A DNA stretch of 26,343 nt from SHLQ01 sp964494395 (GTDB lineage: Bacteria; Actinomycetota; Acidimicrobiia; Acidimicrobiales; SHLQ01). The notes beneath the pieces are model-generated. The model saw nothing but the letters and a program-made list of their open reading frames with translations. It was not told where the DNA came from and searched no databases. The stretch is from NCBI GenBank assembly GCA_964494395.1, contig CAZBTI010000039.1:1-26343 (forward strand), read 5' to 3'. The position numbers were made by a program, and so were the translations under genes. Of the stretch, positions 1 through 7,578 are shown piece after piece; the first letter of the stretch is position 1, and the number at the start of each line of letters is the position of its first letter.

Positions 1-39
1 TATTGGCAATATTGGCAGCATTCGTTCACCGTCAAACAC

Positions 40-396
40 TCAGACGGGTGACGCGATCTCCGTGGTAACTAGGTGGCCGCAGATGCACCGGAGATTTGTG
101 CGGTCATCTGGTTCGACGTGATCCCAGCCGAGGTGTACGACTTCATCGAGTGTTTGGCACAGAACGACCATCTGCACCCGCGTTTGCTCGCTCGCATTTG
201 GGTGCATCGCTGATCGAATCCGATTCATTCGCACCCTCGCATCATCAAGAATGCAGCGGGCCCGACCGAGGTCAGCAATCTTCACCTCGGGCTTTGAGCG
301 CATGTCGTCGTAGTGTCGCCAGGCAGTCAGTAGGTCGTCCAAGGCTCGATCGGCTACGTAGTGCAAAGCCATAGCCCCCAACGCTAGTCCGCACAT
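40..396 (-). CDS. hypothetical small helical protein
   Basis: An open frame of 118 codons with a plausible amphipathic, helix-rich composition and no recognised domain. It has scattered Asp/Arg/Leu residues and three cysteines besides the one at position 2, including a C-x-C near the C-terminus. I see no signal peptide or membrane segment. The ATG at 396 has no clear ribosome binding site. An internal ATG at 372 follows a GGGGG run by only two bases and could be the true start. The opposite-strand frame over the same bases reads less like a protein. It is divergent from the RTX gene. No function can be assigned, and the coding status is only moderately supported. Confidence 0.45.
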   Translation of the reverse strand: MCGLALGAMALHYVADRALDDLLTAWRHYDDMRSKPEVKIADLGRARCILDDARVRMNRIRSAMHPNASEQTRVQMVVLCQTLDEVVHLGWDHVEPDDRTNLRCICGHLVTTEIASPV

Positions 397-529
397 GGCT
401 GTACTTGCGCCCGTATCGACCGAAACCGTCCGTGCCGCCTAGGTTTCGATAGACGAGACCCTAAATGAGGTCGTTTACAACACTGCCCTCCATTGTCATG
501 GCGGATGAAGAACATCATTGGAGATCAAC
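397..529. other. intergenic region, divergent, no confident signal
   Basis: This 133-bp stretch separates the minus-strand hypothetical gene from the plus-strand RTX gene. It should carry the promoters of both. I could not pick out a convincing -35/-10 pair. The only clear signal is the GGAG at 520-523, six bases before the RTX ATG at 530. Confidence 0.4.
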
Positions 530-1294
530 ATGAAGCGATGTGGCAAGGCACTTGCCGTCGTAGCAATCACTGCGGCAAGCTTGCCCCTTACTACGGGTGT
601 GGTGACCGCACAAGAGGCCGGACTCAGCTGTGATGGCGAGCCCGCCACTCTCGTTGGCACTCCTGGAGATGACTTTCTCGTCGGTACGACCGGCCGCGAT
701 GTCATCGTGGCGCTCGGCGGTGACGACGAAATCATTGCCCTCAGTGGCGCCGACGTTGTCTGTGCCGGTTTCGGTAACGACATCGTCGTGGGTGGCAACG
801 GGGCAGATCGGATCTTTGGCGGCGGAGGCAACGACCTGATCGCTGGTGATCGAGGAGCCGACACACTCTTTGGTGGCGCTGGCGACGACGAACTCTTTTC
901 GGTTGATGCATCCACGAAGACCGACACCGCTGGAGCTCAGATGTTTGGTGGTGATGGCGACGACCTCCTCGTTGGATCGATCGAAGACGATGAGATGCAC
1001 GGCAACGCCGGCCAAGACGATCTTCTGTCCCTAGAGGGGAACGACCTGCTCGTCGGGGGCAAAGGACCGGACTTTCTCAGCGGCGGCGGCGGCCGTGACG
1101 ACATGCGAGGTGGCAGTGGCCTCGACACGCTCGACCTCAAGGGTGTGGATCGAGTTCGTGGAGGCGGCGGCGAAGATTCCTGTCGCAGACTCACAAACAC
1201 CACGCAGGCCGTCATTACCGGCTGCGAGTCTGTCGTCCAAGGAGATCAGAGCCTCATCGCCGCAGAGTCCGACTTCAACCGCCTGTTCATATAG
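530..1294 (+). CDS. secreted RTX-like calcium-binding repeat protein
   Basis: About 254 residues. An ATG at 530 preceded by GGAG with six-base spacing is preferred over the in-frame TTG at 518. Residues 1-28 form a Sec signal peptide (Lys/Arg start, hydrophobic core ending near VTA-QEA). The rest is almost entirely glycine/aspartate nonapeptide repeats of the GGxGxDxLx type (GGGGNDLIAG, GGAGDDELF, GGDGDDLLVG), about a dozen copies. In RTX proteins these fold as a parallel beta-roll that binds calcium outside the cell. The mature protein opens with a Cys and the phrase ATLVGTPGDD, common in actinobacterial members, and has cysteines near the C-terminus that could form disulfides. No protease, lipase or haemolysin domain is present, so this is a stand-alone repeat protein of unknown specific role. 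It converges on the kinase gene. Confidence 0.85.
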   Translation: MKRCGKALAVVAITAASLPLTTGVVTAQEAGLSCDGEPATLVGTPGDDFLVGTTGRDVIVALGGDDEIIALSGADVVCAGFGNDIVVGGNGADRIFGGGGNDLIAGDRGADTLFGGAGDDELFSVDASTKTDTAGAQMFGGDGDDLLVGSIEDDEMHGNAGQDDLLSLEGNDLLVGGKGPDFLSGGGGRDDMRGGSGLDTLDLKGVDRVRGGGGEDSCRRLTNTTQAVITGCESVVQGDQSLIAAESDFNRLFI

Positions 1295-1295
1295 G

Positions 1296-1322
1296 CGAGG
1301 ACTATCTCCGGAAGAGTCCTCG
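1296..1322. terminator. inverted repeat at convergent gene ends
   Basis: CGAGGACT at 1296-1303 pairs perfectly with AGTCCTCG at 1315-1322 around an 11-base loop. It lies directly behind the RTX stop codon (1292-1294) and overlaps the kinase stop codon on the other strand. There is no T-run, so it is at best a weak bidirectional terminator. Confidence 0.4.
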
Positions 1323-2162
1323 ACGTTTCGCGCTCACGAGATCGTCTTCGGGTAGTTCACGAAGCGCTTCAGCGAGGGCGGACGCCGACCCATACCGGTC
1401 TTCGGGACGCTTCTCGATTGCTTTGAGCACTACCTGCTCGACCGACTCGGCGATCGACTTGTTGATCGAACGGGGAGCGGGGGGAGCCTTCTCCGCGTGC
1501 ATTCGTAAGAGATCCATTCGTTCGCCGTAGAACGGGAGCTTCCCAGTCACCATGCGGAAGAGCGTGATACCGAGCGCATACACATCGGCTCGTCCGTCGA
1601 CCAAGCCTTCTGCGGCCACTTGTTCGGGTGAGGCTGTCATTGGTGTGGCGTACAAACGACCCGGTTCAGAGTCGGGGTTTGCAGCATCCTGGGCCAAACC
1701 AAAGTCGAAGAGGATGGGTTGGTCTCCCTCGCGCATCAGCACGTTCGATGGCTTCACGTCGCGGTGCACCACACCAGCGCGGTGACAGGATTCAAGAGCA
1801 TCAGCGAGTCCGATTCCTATTGTGACCGCTCGCTGTGAGGAGAGCGGCTTACCGACCGTCATGAGCTGGTCCAACGTGTTCCCTTCGATCCAATCCATCT
1901 CAATGAACAGCACGTCGGCAATCGTGCCCATCTTCTCGACCGAGATCACGTTGGGGTGGTCAATCTTGTTCAATGCATTGAATTCACGCGGTATGGCCGC
2001 TCGAAAGTTGGCGTTACCCATGGCAAAGGTCGACAAAACTTTGACTGCCACATCGACACCGTCTGATCGGCGGCCAACGAACACCGTGGCAGAAGCGCCC
2101 TTTCCGAGGGTGTCGCGAATCTGGTACGGGCCGAAGGGACGGCCGATAGCGATTGCTGCCAC
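1302..2162 (-). CDS. soluble eukaryotic-like Ser/Thr protein kinase
   Basis: A Hanks-type kinase of 286 residues if translation starts at the GTG at 2162, which has AGGG seven bases upstream. The open frame continues upstream to 2306, but that part overlaps the SGNH gene and looks non-coding. In this numbering the glycine loop GKGASATV is at 20-27, the ATP-binding lysine is K41, the helix-C glutamate is probably E60, the catalytic HRDVKPSN is at 133-140, DFG is at 153-155, and SPE replaces the usual APE at 178-180. All catalytic residues are present, so it should be active. It ends just after the kinase domain with a basic tail. There is no transmembrane segment and no PASTA sensor, unlike PknB. 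It lies 71 nt downstream of the SGNH lipoprotein gene on the same strand and could be co-transcribed. Its substrates cannot be read from the sequence. Confidence 0.9.
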   Translation of the reverse strand: MAAIAIGRPFGPYQIRDTLGKGASATVFVGRRSDGVDVAVKVLSTFAMGNANFRAAIPREFNALNKIDHPNVISVEKMGTIADVLFIEMDWIEGNTLDQLMTVGKPLSSQRAVTIGIGLADALESCHRAGVVHRDVKPSNVLMREGDQPILFDFGLAQDAANPDSEPGRLYATPMTASPEQVAAEGLVDGRADVYALGITLFRMVTGKLPFYGERMDLLRMHAEKAPPAPRSINKSIAESVEQVVLKAIEKRPEDRYGSASALAEALRELPEDDLVSAKRRGLFRR

Positions 2163-2233
2163 TGTCCATCCCTCGCTTTCGCTATTCGCCCACTGCTGGA
2201 CTGACAGCCTACGAGATTCGTGCGAACCCAGAG

Positions 2234-3598
2234 TCAGATAGAAAGCAAGACCATTGCGACGATCTCGGCAATTTCCCGATGCCCGTCTTCGTTTGGATGG
2301 GCGCAATCGAGCGCGGAGATCAATGAATCATCGATACCCCCATCGTCAGCGCACAACGCCGACGTTCCACCGGTGAAATTGTCGACAAGCCCTTGGAGCG
2401 GACCGAGCCCGTCTCGAAGCGCATCGATACCAAGACCGTTGGGTGCCTCCCAGCTGTCGGCCTCGCCATCGAGTCTGGCAACCGAAACTCGACCTTCCCG
2501 TTGACTGGATGCAACGTCGATCAGCATGGCATTAAGGGCATCGACGATTCGAGTGCTCGCCGCTACCATGCACTCGCCGGTGCAGCCATCGATCCCTACT
2601 GGGTTGGTGGCGACGGGGTTGTACGCCGTCGTCATGACGATGTGTGCACTGGTCGTCGAGGTGAGCACGTCGAAGGTATCGATGAGATTGGCTCGAACGG
2701 TCGAAACTCGACGATCGAGTTCGAGTTCGTCGACCGCCGCCAGCGGATCTTGCCCAGCGTCGGGCCGTAGAAACTCCTCGAGATCGAACAACCCAACGTC
2801 GCCAGCGCCGATGCTCAAGGTGACGATGGTCGGATTCAGTAGCGTCGCCCGCTCGAGCTGGGAAATCGGATCTCCAACAACCTCGCCGTCGATGTTGGTG
2901 GCCGACGTTTCGGTGGTGGCCAGATCGGCCGAACCTGCGGCGGCGCAGGCCACGATCATGAACTCCGCCCGGGATCCGAGTGCGCCGGCTTCGATAAGTG
3001 ACTGAAAGGCGATCGCCCCATAGGAATCGATCTCGCTACGAAAGCAATCGTCGGTGCCGGCAAAGTCGCTTCTATCTCGCCCAAAGCCAGCAGCGATAGA
3101 GTCTCCCATCGCAAAGAACATGTCGACACTCGGCTCGTGGTGCGCAACGAGTTGCACCTGAGCGCTTCCCACCAAACCACCGGTATCGGTGGCGGTGACT
3201 TCGACATCCCACTCCCCTGCCTCGGTCGGCTCCCACTCAAACCCGATCATCCGTCCTCGGACATTGGTGACCGGAGCGAAACCAGGCACGTCCTCGCCGA
3301 ACGCTCGAATCACCACCTCATCGTCGTTCGGGTCAGTGACCACGATCGCCTCAGAGACGTTCTGGCCGACCACTGCAAACGCCATCTCCGGAAGCCGAAC
3401 ATTGGGCGGTTGCGGAGGAATCGTGGTACTCGTCGTCGTGGACGTCGACGCCGCAGTCGACTGGTTTGACTCAACCTCACCACTCGGACCCTGCTCGGCC
3501 TGCCCAGTGGAGTCGGTGGACGAGCATCCAGCCGCAACGAGGGCGAGCAGGATCACGAGCGACCAGTACAGAAGGCCACGACGTCGATTGCTAAGCAC
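2234..3598 (-). CDS. SGNH/GDSL hydrolase lipoprotein
   Basis: 454 residues starting at GTG 3598. An N-terminal lipoprotein signal has basic residues, a hydrophobic core and the lipobox VAAGC with C25. A Thr/Ser-rich linker follows, then an Ig/cadherin-like beta domain (about 65-150), then an SGNH hydrolase domain. The nucleophile motif is MGDSIAAG (S167) and the C-terminal DCAHPN motif supplies D431 and H434. The SGNH family includes extracellular esterases, lipases and glycan deacetylases. Block III, normally GGND, reads GAGD here, so the oxyanion-hole Asn is replaced by Gly at 266. Activity may be altered or another residue may substitute. It should be anchored to the outer face of the membrane. 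The kinase gene follows on the same strand. Confidence 0.85.
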   Translation of the reverse strand: MLSNRRRGLLYWSLVILLALVAAGCSSTDSTGQAEQGPSGEVESNQSTAASTSTTTSTTIPPQPPNVRLPEMAFAVVGQNVSEAIVVTDPNDDEVVIRAFGEDVPGFAPVTNVRGRMIGFEWEPTEAGEWDVEVTATDTGGLVGSAQVQLVAHHEPSVDMFFAMGDSIAAGFGRDRSDFAGTDDCFRSEIDSYGAIAFQSLIEAGALGSRAEFMIVACAAAGSADLATTETSATNIDGEVVGDPISQLERATLLNPTIVTLSIGAGDVGLFDLEEFLRPDAGQDPLAAVDELELDRRVSTVRANLIDTFDVLTSTTSAHIVMTTAYNPVATNPVGIDGCTGECMVAASTRIVDALNAMLIDVASSQREGRVSVARLDGEADSWEAPNGLGIDALRDGLGPLQGLVDNFTGGTSALCADDGGIDDSLISALDCAHPNEDGHREIAEIVAMVLLSI

Positions 3599-3680
3599 CT
3601 GACCATCGTTACAGGCCGAGCGGCCATGACGTACGCGGACGTCTGAAAGTTCAGCTCAACCCTGACGAACGGGTCGAGTA
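3599..3680. other. divergent intergenic region
   Basis: Eighty-two bases separate the SGNH lipoprotein gene (minus) and the permease gene (plus) and must carry both promoters. A short GGCC-GAGC-GGCC palindrome sits near 3617-3628. No convincing -10/-35 pair was identified. Confidence 0.3.
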
Positions 3681-6600
3681 GTGACGGCGTATCGTGAGCC
3701 TGTGTTATCTCGGCTTGTGCTCAAAAACTTGGTACAGCGACCACTTCGATATGTTCTGACGAGTTTCGCGATCGTCTTTAGCGTCGCCGCGGTCTCCGCG
3801 GTGTTCATCTTCACCGGAGGGCTTCGTTCTACCTTCGATCAACTCGCGCAAAACATCGAATCGGGTTACGACATTGCGGTTCAACCAACATCGATCTTCG
3901 GCAACGATGGAGCAAACCTCGTGCCGGTCGATCACCTCGACATCATCGACTCGGTACCAGGCGTGCTCGCCGCGCAACCACGAATCGTCGACGTACCGGT
4001 CATACCCGTCGACGGCGACGACGAGTTGATCTTCGCCCCGGCGGGACCGAACCTCGGCGTCCTGTGGGGCGAACGCAGCCCGAATACCAGTCTGTTCTTG
4101 CAAACCGGGGAACGCCCCGAAGGCGCTGAACAGTTCGCTCTCGACATCGACACATTCGACGCCGGCAACTTCGTTGTCGGCGAAACATACACCATCGACT
4201 TCAGCAGCGATGTTGCAATAGGCCGCACCTTTGAACTGACCGGGACCTTTACCTTCGCTAACCCCGACCGTAACGCCCTTGTCGGCGCAGCGATCGTCGC
4301 CTTTGACGAGCCAACCGCACTCGAACTGCTCACCGCTGGCGAGGGCTTTTCTGACATCGTCGTCGTTCTCGAGGCGGACGCCGATCAGCTCGCCACCATC
4401 GACGCTCTCGTCGAGGTCGTCAACGACGACCTTCAGGTGCGGACTCAAGCAGAGGTCCTCGAAGAAACCCAAGGCAACTTTGGCGAGATCCTCACGATCT
4501 TTCAGACGGTCCTCTCCGTTTTTGCCTTCATCATCGCCGGGGTCAGTGGCTTCCTGATCTACAACGTATTTTCGATCACGCTCGGCCAGCGCATCCAAGA
4601 ACTCGGCCTCTTACGCGCCGTCGGAGCATTCGGTTCTCAGGTCACGAACATGATGATCGGCGAAGCGGTACTCCTCGGCGTGATCTCGACGGCGATTGGA
4701 ATTCCGGGCGGACTTGGGTTGGCGTTTCTTCTTCGCGAGGCCCTCGTCGCCCTCGGTTTCCCGGACAACACCGGCCTGCCAATCACCGCCGGGGCGATCA
4801 TCGCAGCACTGGTGGTCGGTATCGGCATAACCGTCGGCTCCGCCACGATCCCGGCGCTTCAAGCAAAGCGGGTTCCACCCATCGCTGCCCTTCGCGACTC
4901 GCCCGAAAACGAGGACTTCGTTACCCGGATACCTCCAGCGTTGGGTATCCCGGCGGCACTCGGTCTCATTGCACTCTTCGCTCTACTGTTCACCGTCGAT
5001 GGCTGGATTCCCAGCCTCATAATCGCCTTGGGTATCGGCATCCTGTCGTGGGTGGCAGCGAAGTTCGTCAGTCCTATCGCTCCGCGCTTCATGGTGATCA
5101 TCGTCGGCATTGCCGTCTTACTCATCGGTGCGTTCATCGACGCTGAACTCAGCAAAACCTTTGCGACTATCGGCGGTGGAGCGATGGTAACGATCGCCGG
5201 AGCGATCATGGCTGGTCCACTCGTTGCGAAGCCAATGACCAACCTGTTGGGCCGCACACCCTCGATCATCGTCTGCGGCCTGCTCGGCTTAGTGTTTGCC
5301 ATCGCCTCGGTCGGAGCGCTCGTCGGAGCGATCGGAATTGCGGCAACTGGAGTGCCAAACTCGATCATCGACACCACGGGAGAGGACATCCCAGCGGTCG
5401 GTATCATCGCTCCGCTCATCGCCGGAACGGTGATCTTCGGGGTGATTGGATACGGCATGATCAGGACTGCGTGGGGCGGTCTCGGGCTGGCCTTGCAGCT
5501 CGCACGTGCCAATGCTGCACGCAACCCGCAGCGCACCTCGACAACAGCGGCGGCGATGATGATCGGCCTTACCCTCGTCACTACCGTCACGGTCGTTGGA
5601 GACTCGATCAAGGCGTCGGTCAGTGATGCCTTCGACACATCGATCACGTCTGACTTCACCATTACTGGTCCCCAGAGCCAACCCGGCGGAGCGCCGTTTG
5701 CGGCAACAGCCCGCGAGCGGGTCTTGGCTCTCGATGAGGTCGAAACCGTCGTGCCGTTCCGGTTTGCTTTTCCAGCCGCTTGGGCGACCAGTGCATCGGG
5801 CGAACTCCGTGCCGAGGACTTCATCGAGTTCTTGCCCATCATCTTGCAACTCCTCGACGATGGTGCTGACCTCTCACCCGAAGAGTTATTGGCATTCCAG
5901 CAAGAACTCGGTACCGACGTCGAACTCAACAGTGCAGGAGCCACTGACTTCGACACGCTCGAACTCGTCGTCGATCCCGGCTTCATAGAACGGGACCCCG
6001 AACTCGCCGAACTCGACAACGCCATTTACCTCTTCGAAGAGGTGGCCGAAGATGGAGGGCTTGAGGTTGGGGACACATTCTCTGCGCTCTTTGCCGATCT
6101 CGAGAGTGAGGACCTCGTCGTAGCCGGCATCTACGACAATGGCTTCGTGCTCGGCGACCGGGTTGTCAAAATCGACTTTTGGGAACAGCACTTACCCGCG
6201 ACCGACAACCTGCTGAGCGTCGTCACCGCCTCAGGAGTTTCCGAAGACGCTGCGCGCGCCGCCATCGAAGCCGAGTTGGAGGTTGACTTTCCCGCTCTAG
6301 AGCCTCAGACGACCGAAGAGTTTGCCGCCCAAGCACAGTTGCAACTCAACCAGTTGCTCGCAACGGTCAACGTGCTGTTGGGCCTCTCGGCACTCATTGC
6401 CGCACTCGGCATTCTCGTAGCGCTCTCCCTCGCAGTGTTCGAGCGCACTCGGGAAATTGGTCTATTCCGGGCGGTAGGAAGCACCCGTGCTCAGACTCGC
6501 TGGATCATTCGCTGGGAGGGCGTGATCATCGCTGCCTTCGGAGGTTTCCTCGGAATTATCTTAGGTGTGCTCATTGGTGTACTCGCTGCAAACAACCTTC

Positions 6601-6752
6601 CGGACGTCGTCGCGAACCGAGTCTCGGTGCCTGTAACAACACTTGCGATCTATCTGATTTCTGCGGGCCTGACCGGCCTCGCCGCAGCGGTGTTCCCTGC
6701 TTGGATCGCTGGCCGCATGAACATCCTCGACGCAATCAGCGCAGACGGCTAG
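3681..6752 (+). CDS. large FtsX/MacB-type ABC transporter permease
   Basis: 1023 residues from GTG 3681; an alternative GTG lies at 3702. There are two FtsX lobes. The first has one transmembrane helix (about 24-46), an extracytoplasmic MacB-like domain (about 47-265) and three helices including the QELGLLRAVGAFGSQV coupling segment (about 270-405). The second repeats this: helix about 615-640, external domain about 645-885, then three helices with REIGLFRAVGSTRAQ (about 887-1015). Between the lobes lies an unusually long hydrophobic stretch (about 413-606) with roughly six extra helices, where fused FtsX permeases usually have fewer. Such permeases work with a separate MacB/LolD-like ATPase, moving or extracting lipids, lipoproteins or peptides by mechanotransmission. 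No ATPase gene is present in this window, so its partner is elsewhere. The stop overlaps the convergent nei gene by four bases. Confidence 0.9.
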   Translation: MTAYREPVLSRLVLKNLVQRPLRYVLTSFAIVFSVAAVSAVFIFTGGLRSTFDQLAQNIESGYDIAVQPTSIFGNDGANLVPVDHLDIIDSVPGVLAAQPRIVDVPVIPVDGDDELIFAPAGPNLGVLWGERSPNTSLFLQTGERPEGAEQFALDIDTFDAGNFVVGETYTIDFSSDVAIGRTFELTGTFTFANPDRNALVGAAIVAFDEPTALELLTAGEGFSDIVVVLEADADQLATIDALVEVVNDDLQVRTQAEVLEETQGNFGEILTIFQTVLSVFAFIIAGVSGFLIYNVFSITLGQRIQELGLLRAVGAFGSQVTNMMIGEAVLLGVISTAIGIPGGLGLAFLLREALVALGFPDNTGLPITAGAIIAALVVGIGITVGSATIPALQAKRVPPIAALRDSPENEDFVTRIPPALGIPAALGLIALFALLFTVDGWIPSLIIALGIGILSWVAAKFVSPIAPRFMVIIVGIAVLLIGAFIDAELSKTFATIGGGAMVTIAGAIMAGPLVAKPMTNLLGRTPSIIVCGLLGLVFAIASVGALVGAIGIAATGVPNSIIDTTGEDIPAVGIIAPLIAGTVIFGVIGYGMIRTAWGGLGLALQLARANAARNPQRTSTTAAAMMIGLTLVTTVTVVGDSIKASVSDAFDTSITSDFTITGPQSQPGGAPFAATARERVLALDEVETVVPFRFAFPAAWATSASGELRAEDFIEFLPIILQLLDDGADLSPEELLAFQQELGTDVELNSAGATDFDTLELVVDPGFIERDPELAELDNAIYLFEEVAEDGGLEVGDTFSALFADLESEDLVVAGIYDNGFVLGDRVVKIDFWEQHLPATDNLLSVVTASGVSEDAARAAIEAELEVDFPALEPQTTEEFAAQAQLQLNQLLATVNVLLGLSALIAALGILVALSLAVFERTREIGLFRAVGSTRAQTRWIIRWEGVIIAAFGGFLGIILGVLIGVLAANNLPDVVANRVSVPVTTLAIYLISAGLTGLAAAVFPAWIAGRMNILDAISADG

Positions 6753-7534
6753 GACTCCTGCATAGCCACGCTTGGCGGCTGGCAGCGAGGGCACCACGTG
6801 GTGATGCGGGCGTACTGGCCCTGTTCCTTTTTCAGAATCGGCGTACCGCAGCGACGACACGGTTTGCCCCGTCGACCGTAAACGGCCAACCCTCCGGGCA
6901 CGGTGGTGCGTGAGGTCGTGCTGAGGTTGACGATCAGCAGCTTGGATGCGCGGCCGTACAACTTCAGGAGGAGCTCATCAGACACGGTGTCGATCGTGTC
7001 GAACGGGTTGGTCTGGAGCGACCACAGCACCTCGCTCTTGTAGACGTTGCCAATGCCCGAGGCGACCCGTTGGTCCAGCAGTACATCGGCGATCATCTCG
7101 TCACTACCGACCAACGTTCGAGCCCGAGTTACCACCTCGCTGATATCGACGTCTTCGAGGCACAGGTCGGGCCCAAGGTCGGCACGGCCAACAGCGCTCG
7201 GCGCGCCGATCTTGACGACCGGAGCGCTGAAACACACCGCCGTCCAGCCGGGAACCTCGATGACCACTCGGGCGTACTCGGCGGGCTTTCTCCACTTCTG
7301 ACCCGTTTCATAAAGGTGCCACGACCCGGTCATCTTCATGTGCGTTTCGAGAACCAGGCCTCCGCTAAAGGTGATCATCAGGTGCTTACCCTGGGCCACG
7401 ACCGAAAGAATCTGCTCGCCGTGTCGTGGTCGATCTCCAGCGAGCCGGGGTGCGCGGAACGCAACGAGTTCCGCTCCTGCGAGCGCGGGGCGGAGTCGGT
7501 TGGCAGTCCGGTGAATCGTGTCGCCTTCAGGCAT
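6749..7534 (-). CDS. nei: Fpg/Nei-family DNA glycosylase (endonuclease VIII-like)
   Basis: 261 residues, normal length for the family. The protein opens MPEGDTIHR, giving the catalytic Pro2 and Glu3 of a bifunctional glycosylase/AP lyase. THMKMTG carries the conserved Lys, SGIGNVYKSE is the helix-two-turn-helix DNA-binding motif, and the C-terminus holds a CxxC...CxxC zinc finger with the YARITTWCPRCQ arginine. MPEGDT points to the Nei branch (oxidised pyrimidines) rather than Fpg/MutM, which usually begins MPELPE. It lies 44 bp downstream of the PKD protein gene on the same strand and meets the permease tail to tail with a four-base overlap. The start ATG has no strong ribosome binding site. 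Confidence 0.93.
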   Translation of the reverse strand: MPEGDTIHRTANRLRPALAGAELVAFRAPRLAGDRPRHGEQILSVVAQGKHLMITFSGGLVLETHMKMTGSWHLYETGQKWRKPAEYARVVIEVPGWTAVCFSAPVVKIGAPSAVGRADLGPDLCLEDVDISEVVTRARTLVGSDEMIADVLLDQRVASGIGNVYKSEVLWSLQTNPFDTIDTVSDELLLKLYGRASKLLIVNLSTTSRTTVPGGLAVYGRRGKPCRRCGTPILKKEQGQYARITTWCPRCQPPSVAMQES

Positions 7535-7578
7535 GGCGTCAGTTTGTCAGCGGCGGGTCGCCAGCGACGGCCCGAACC

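Noticed and set aside
1..17. TATTGGCA repeated at 1-8 and 10-17
   Set aside because: Too short and at the window edge; no link to a gene or an element can be shown.
2163..2306. Extended N-terminus of the kinase to 2306
   Set aside because: It overlaps the SGNH gene by 73 bases, reads as unstructured basic sequence and adds nothing to the kinase fold; GTG 2162 has its own ribosome binding site.
4859..6025. Minus-strand frame of 388 codons opposite the FtsX permease
   Set aside because: Ser/Ala/Pro-rich shadow of the permease gene whose two lobes and transmembrane helices are clear on the plus strand.
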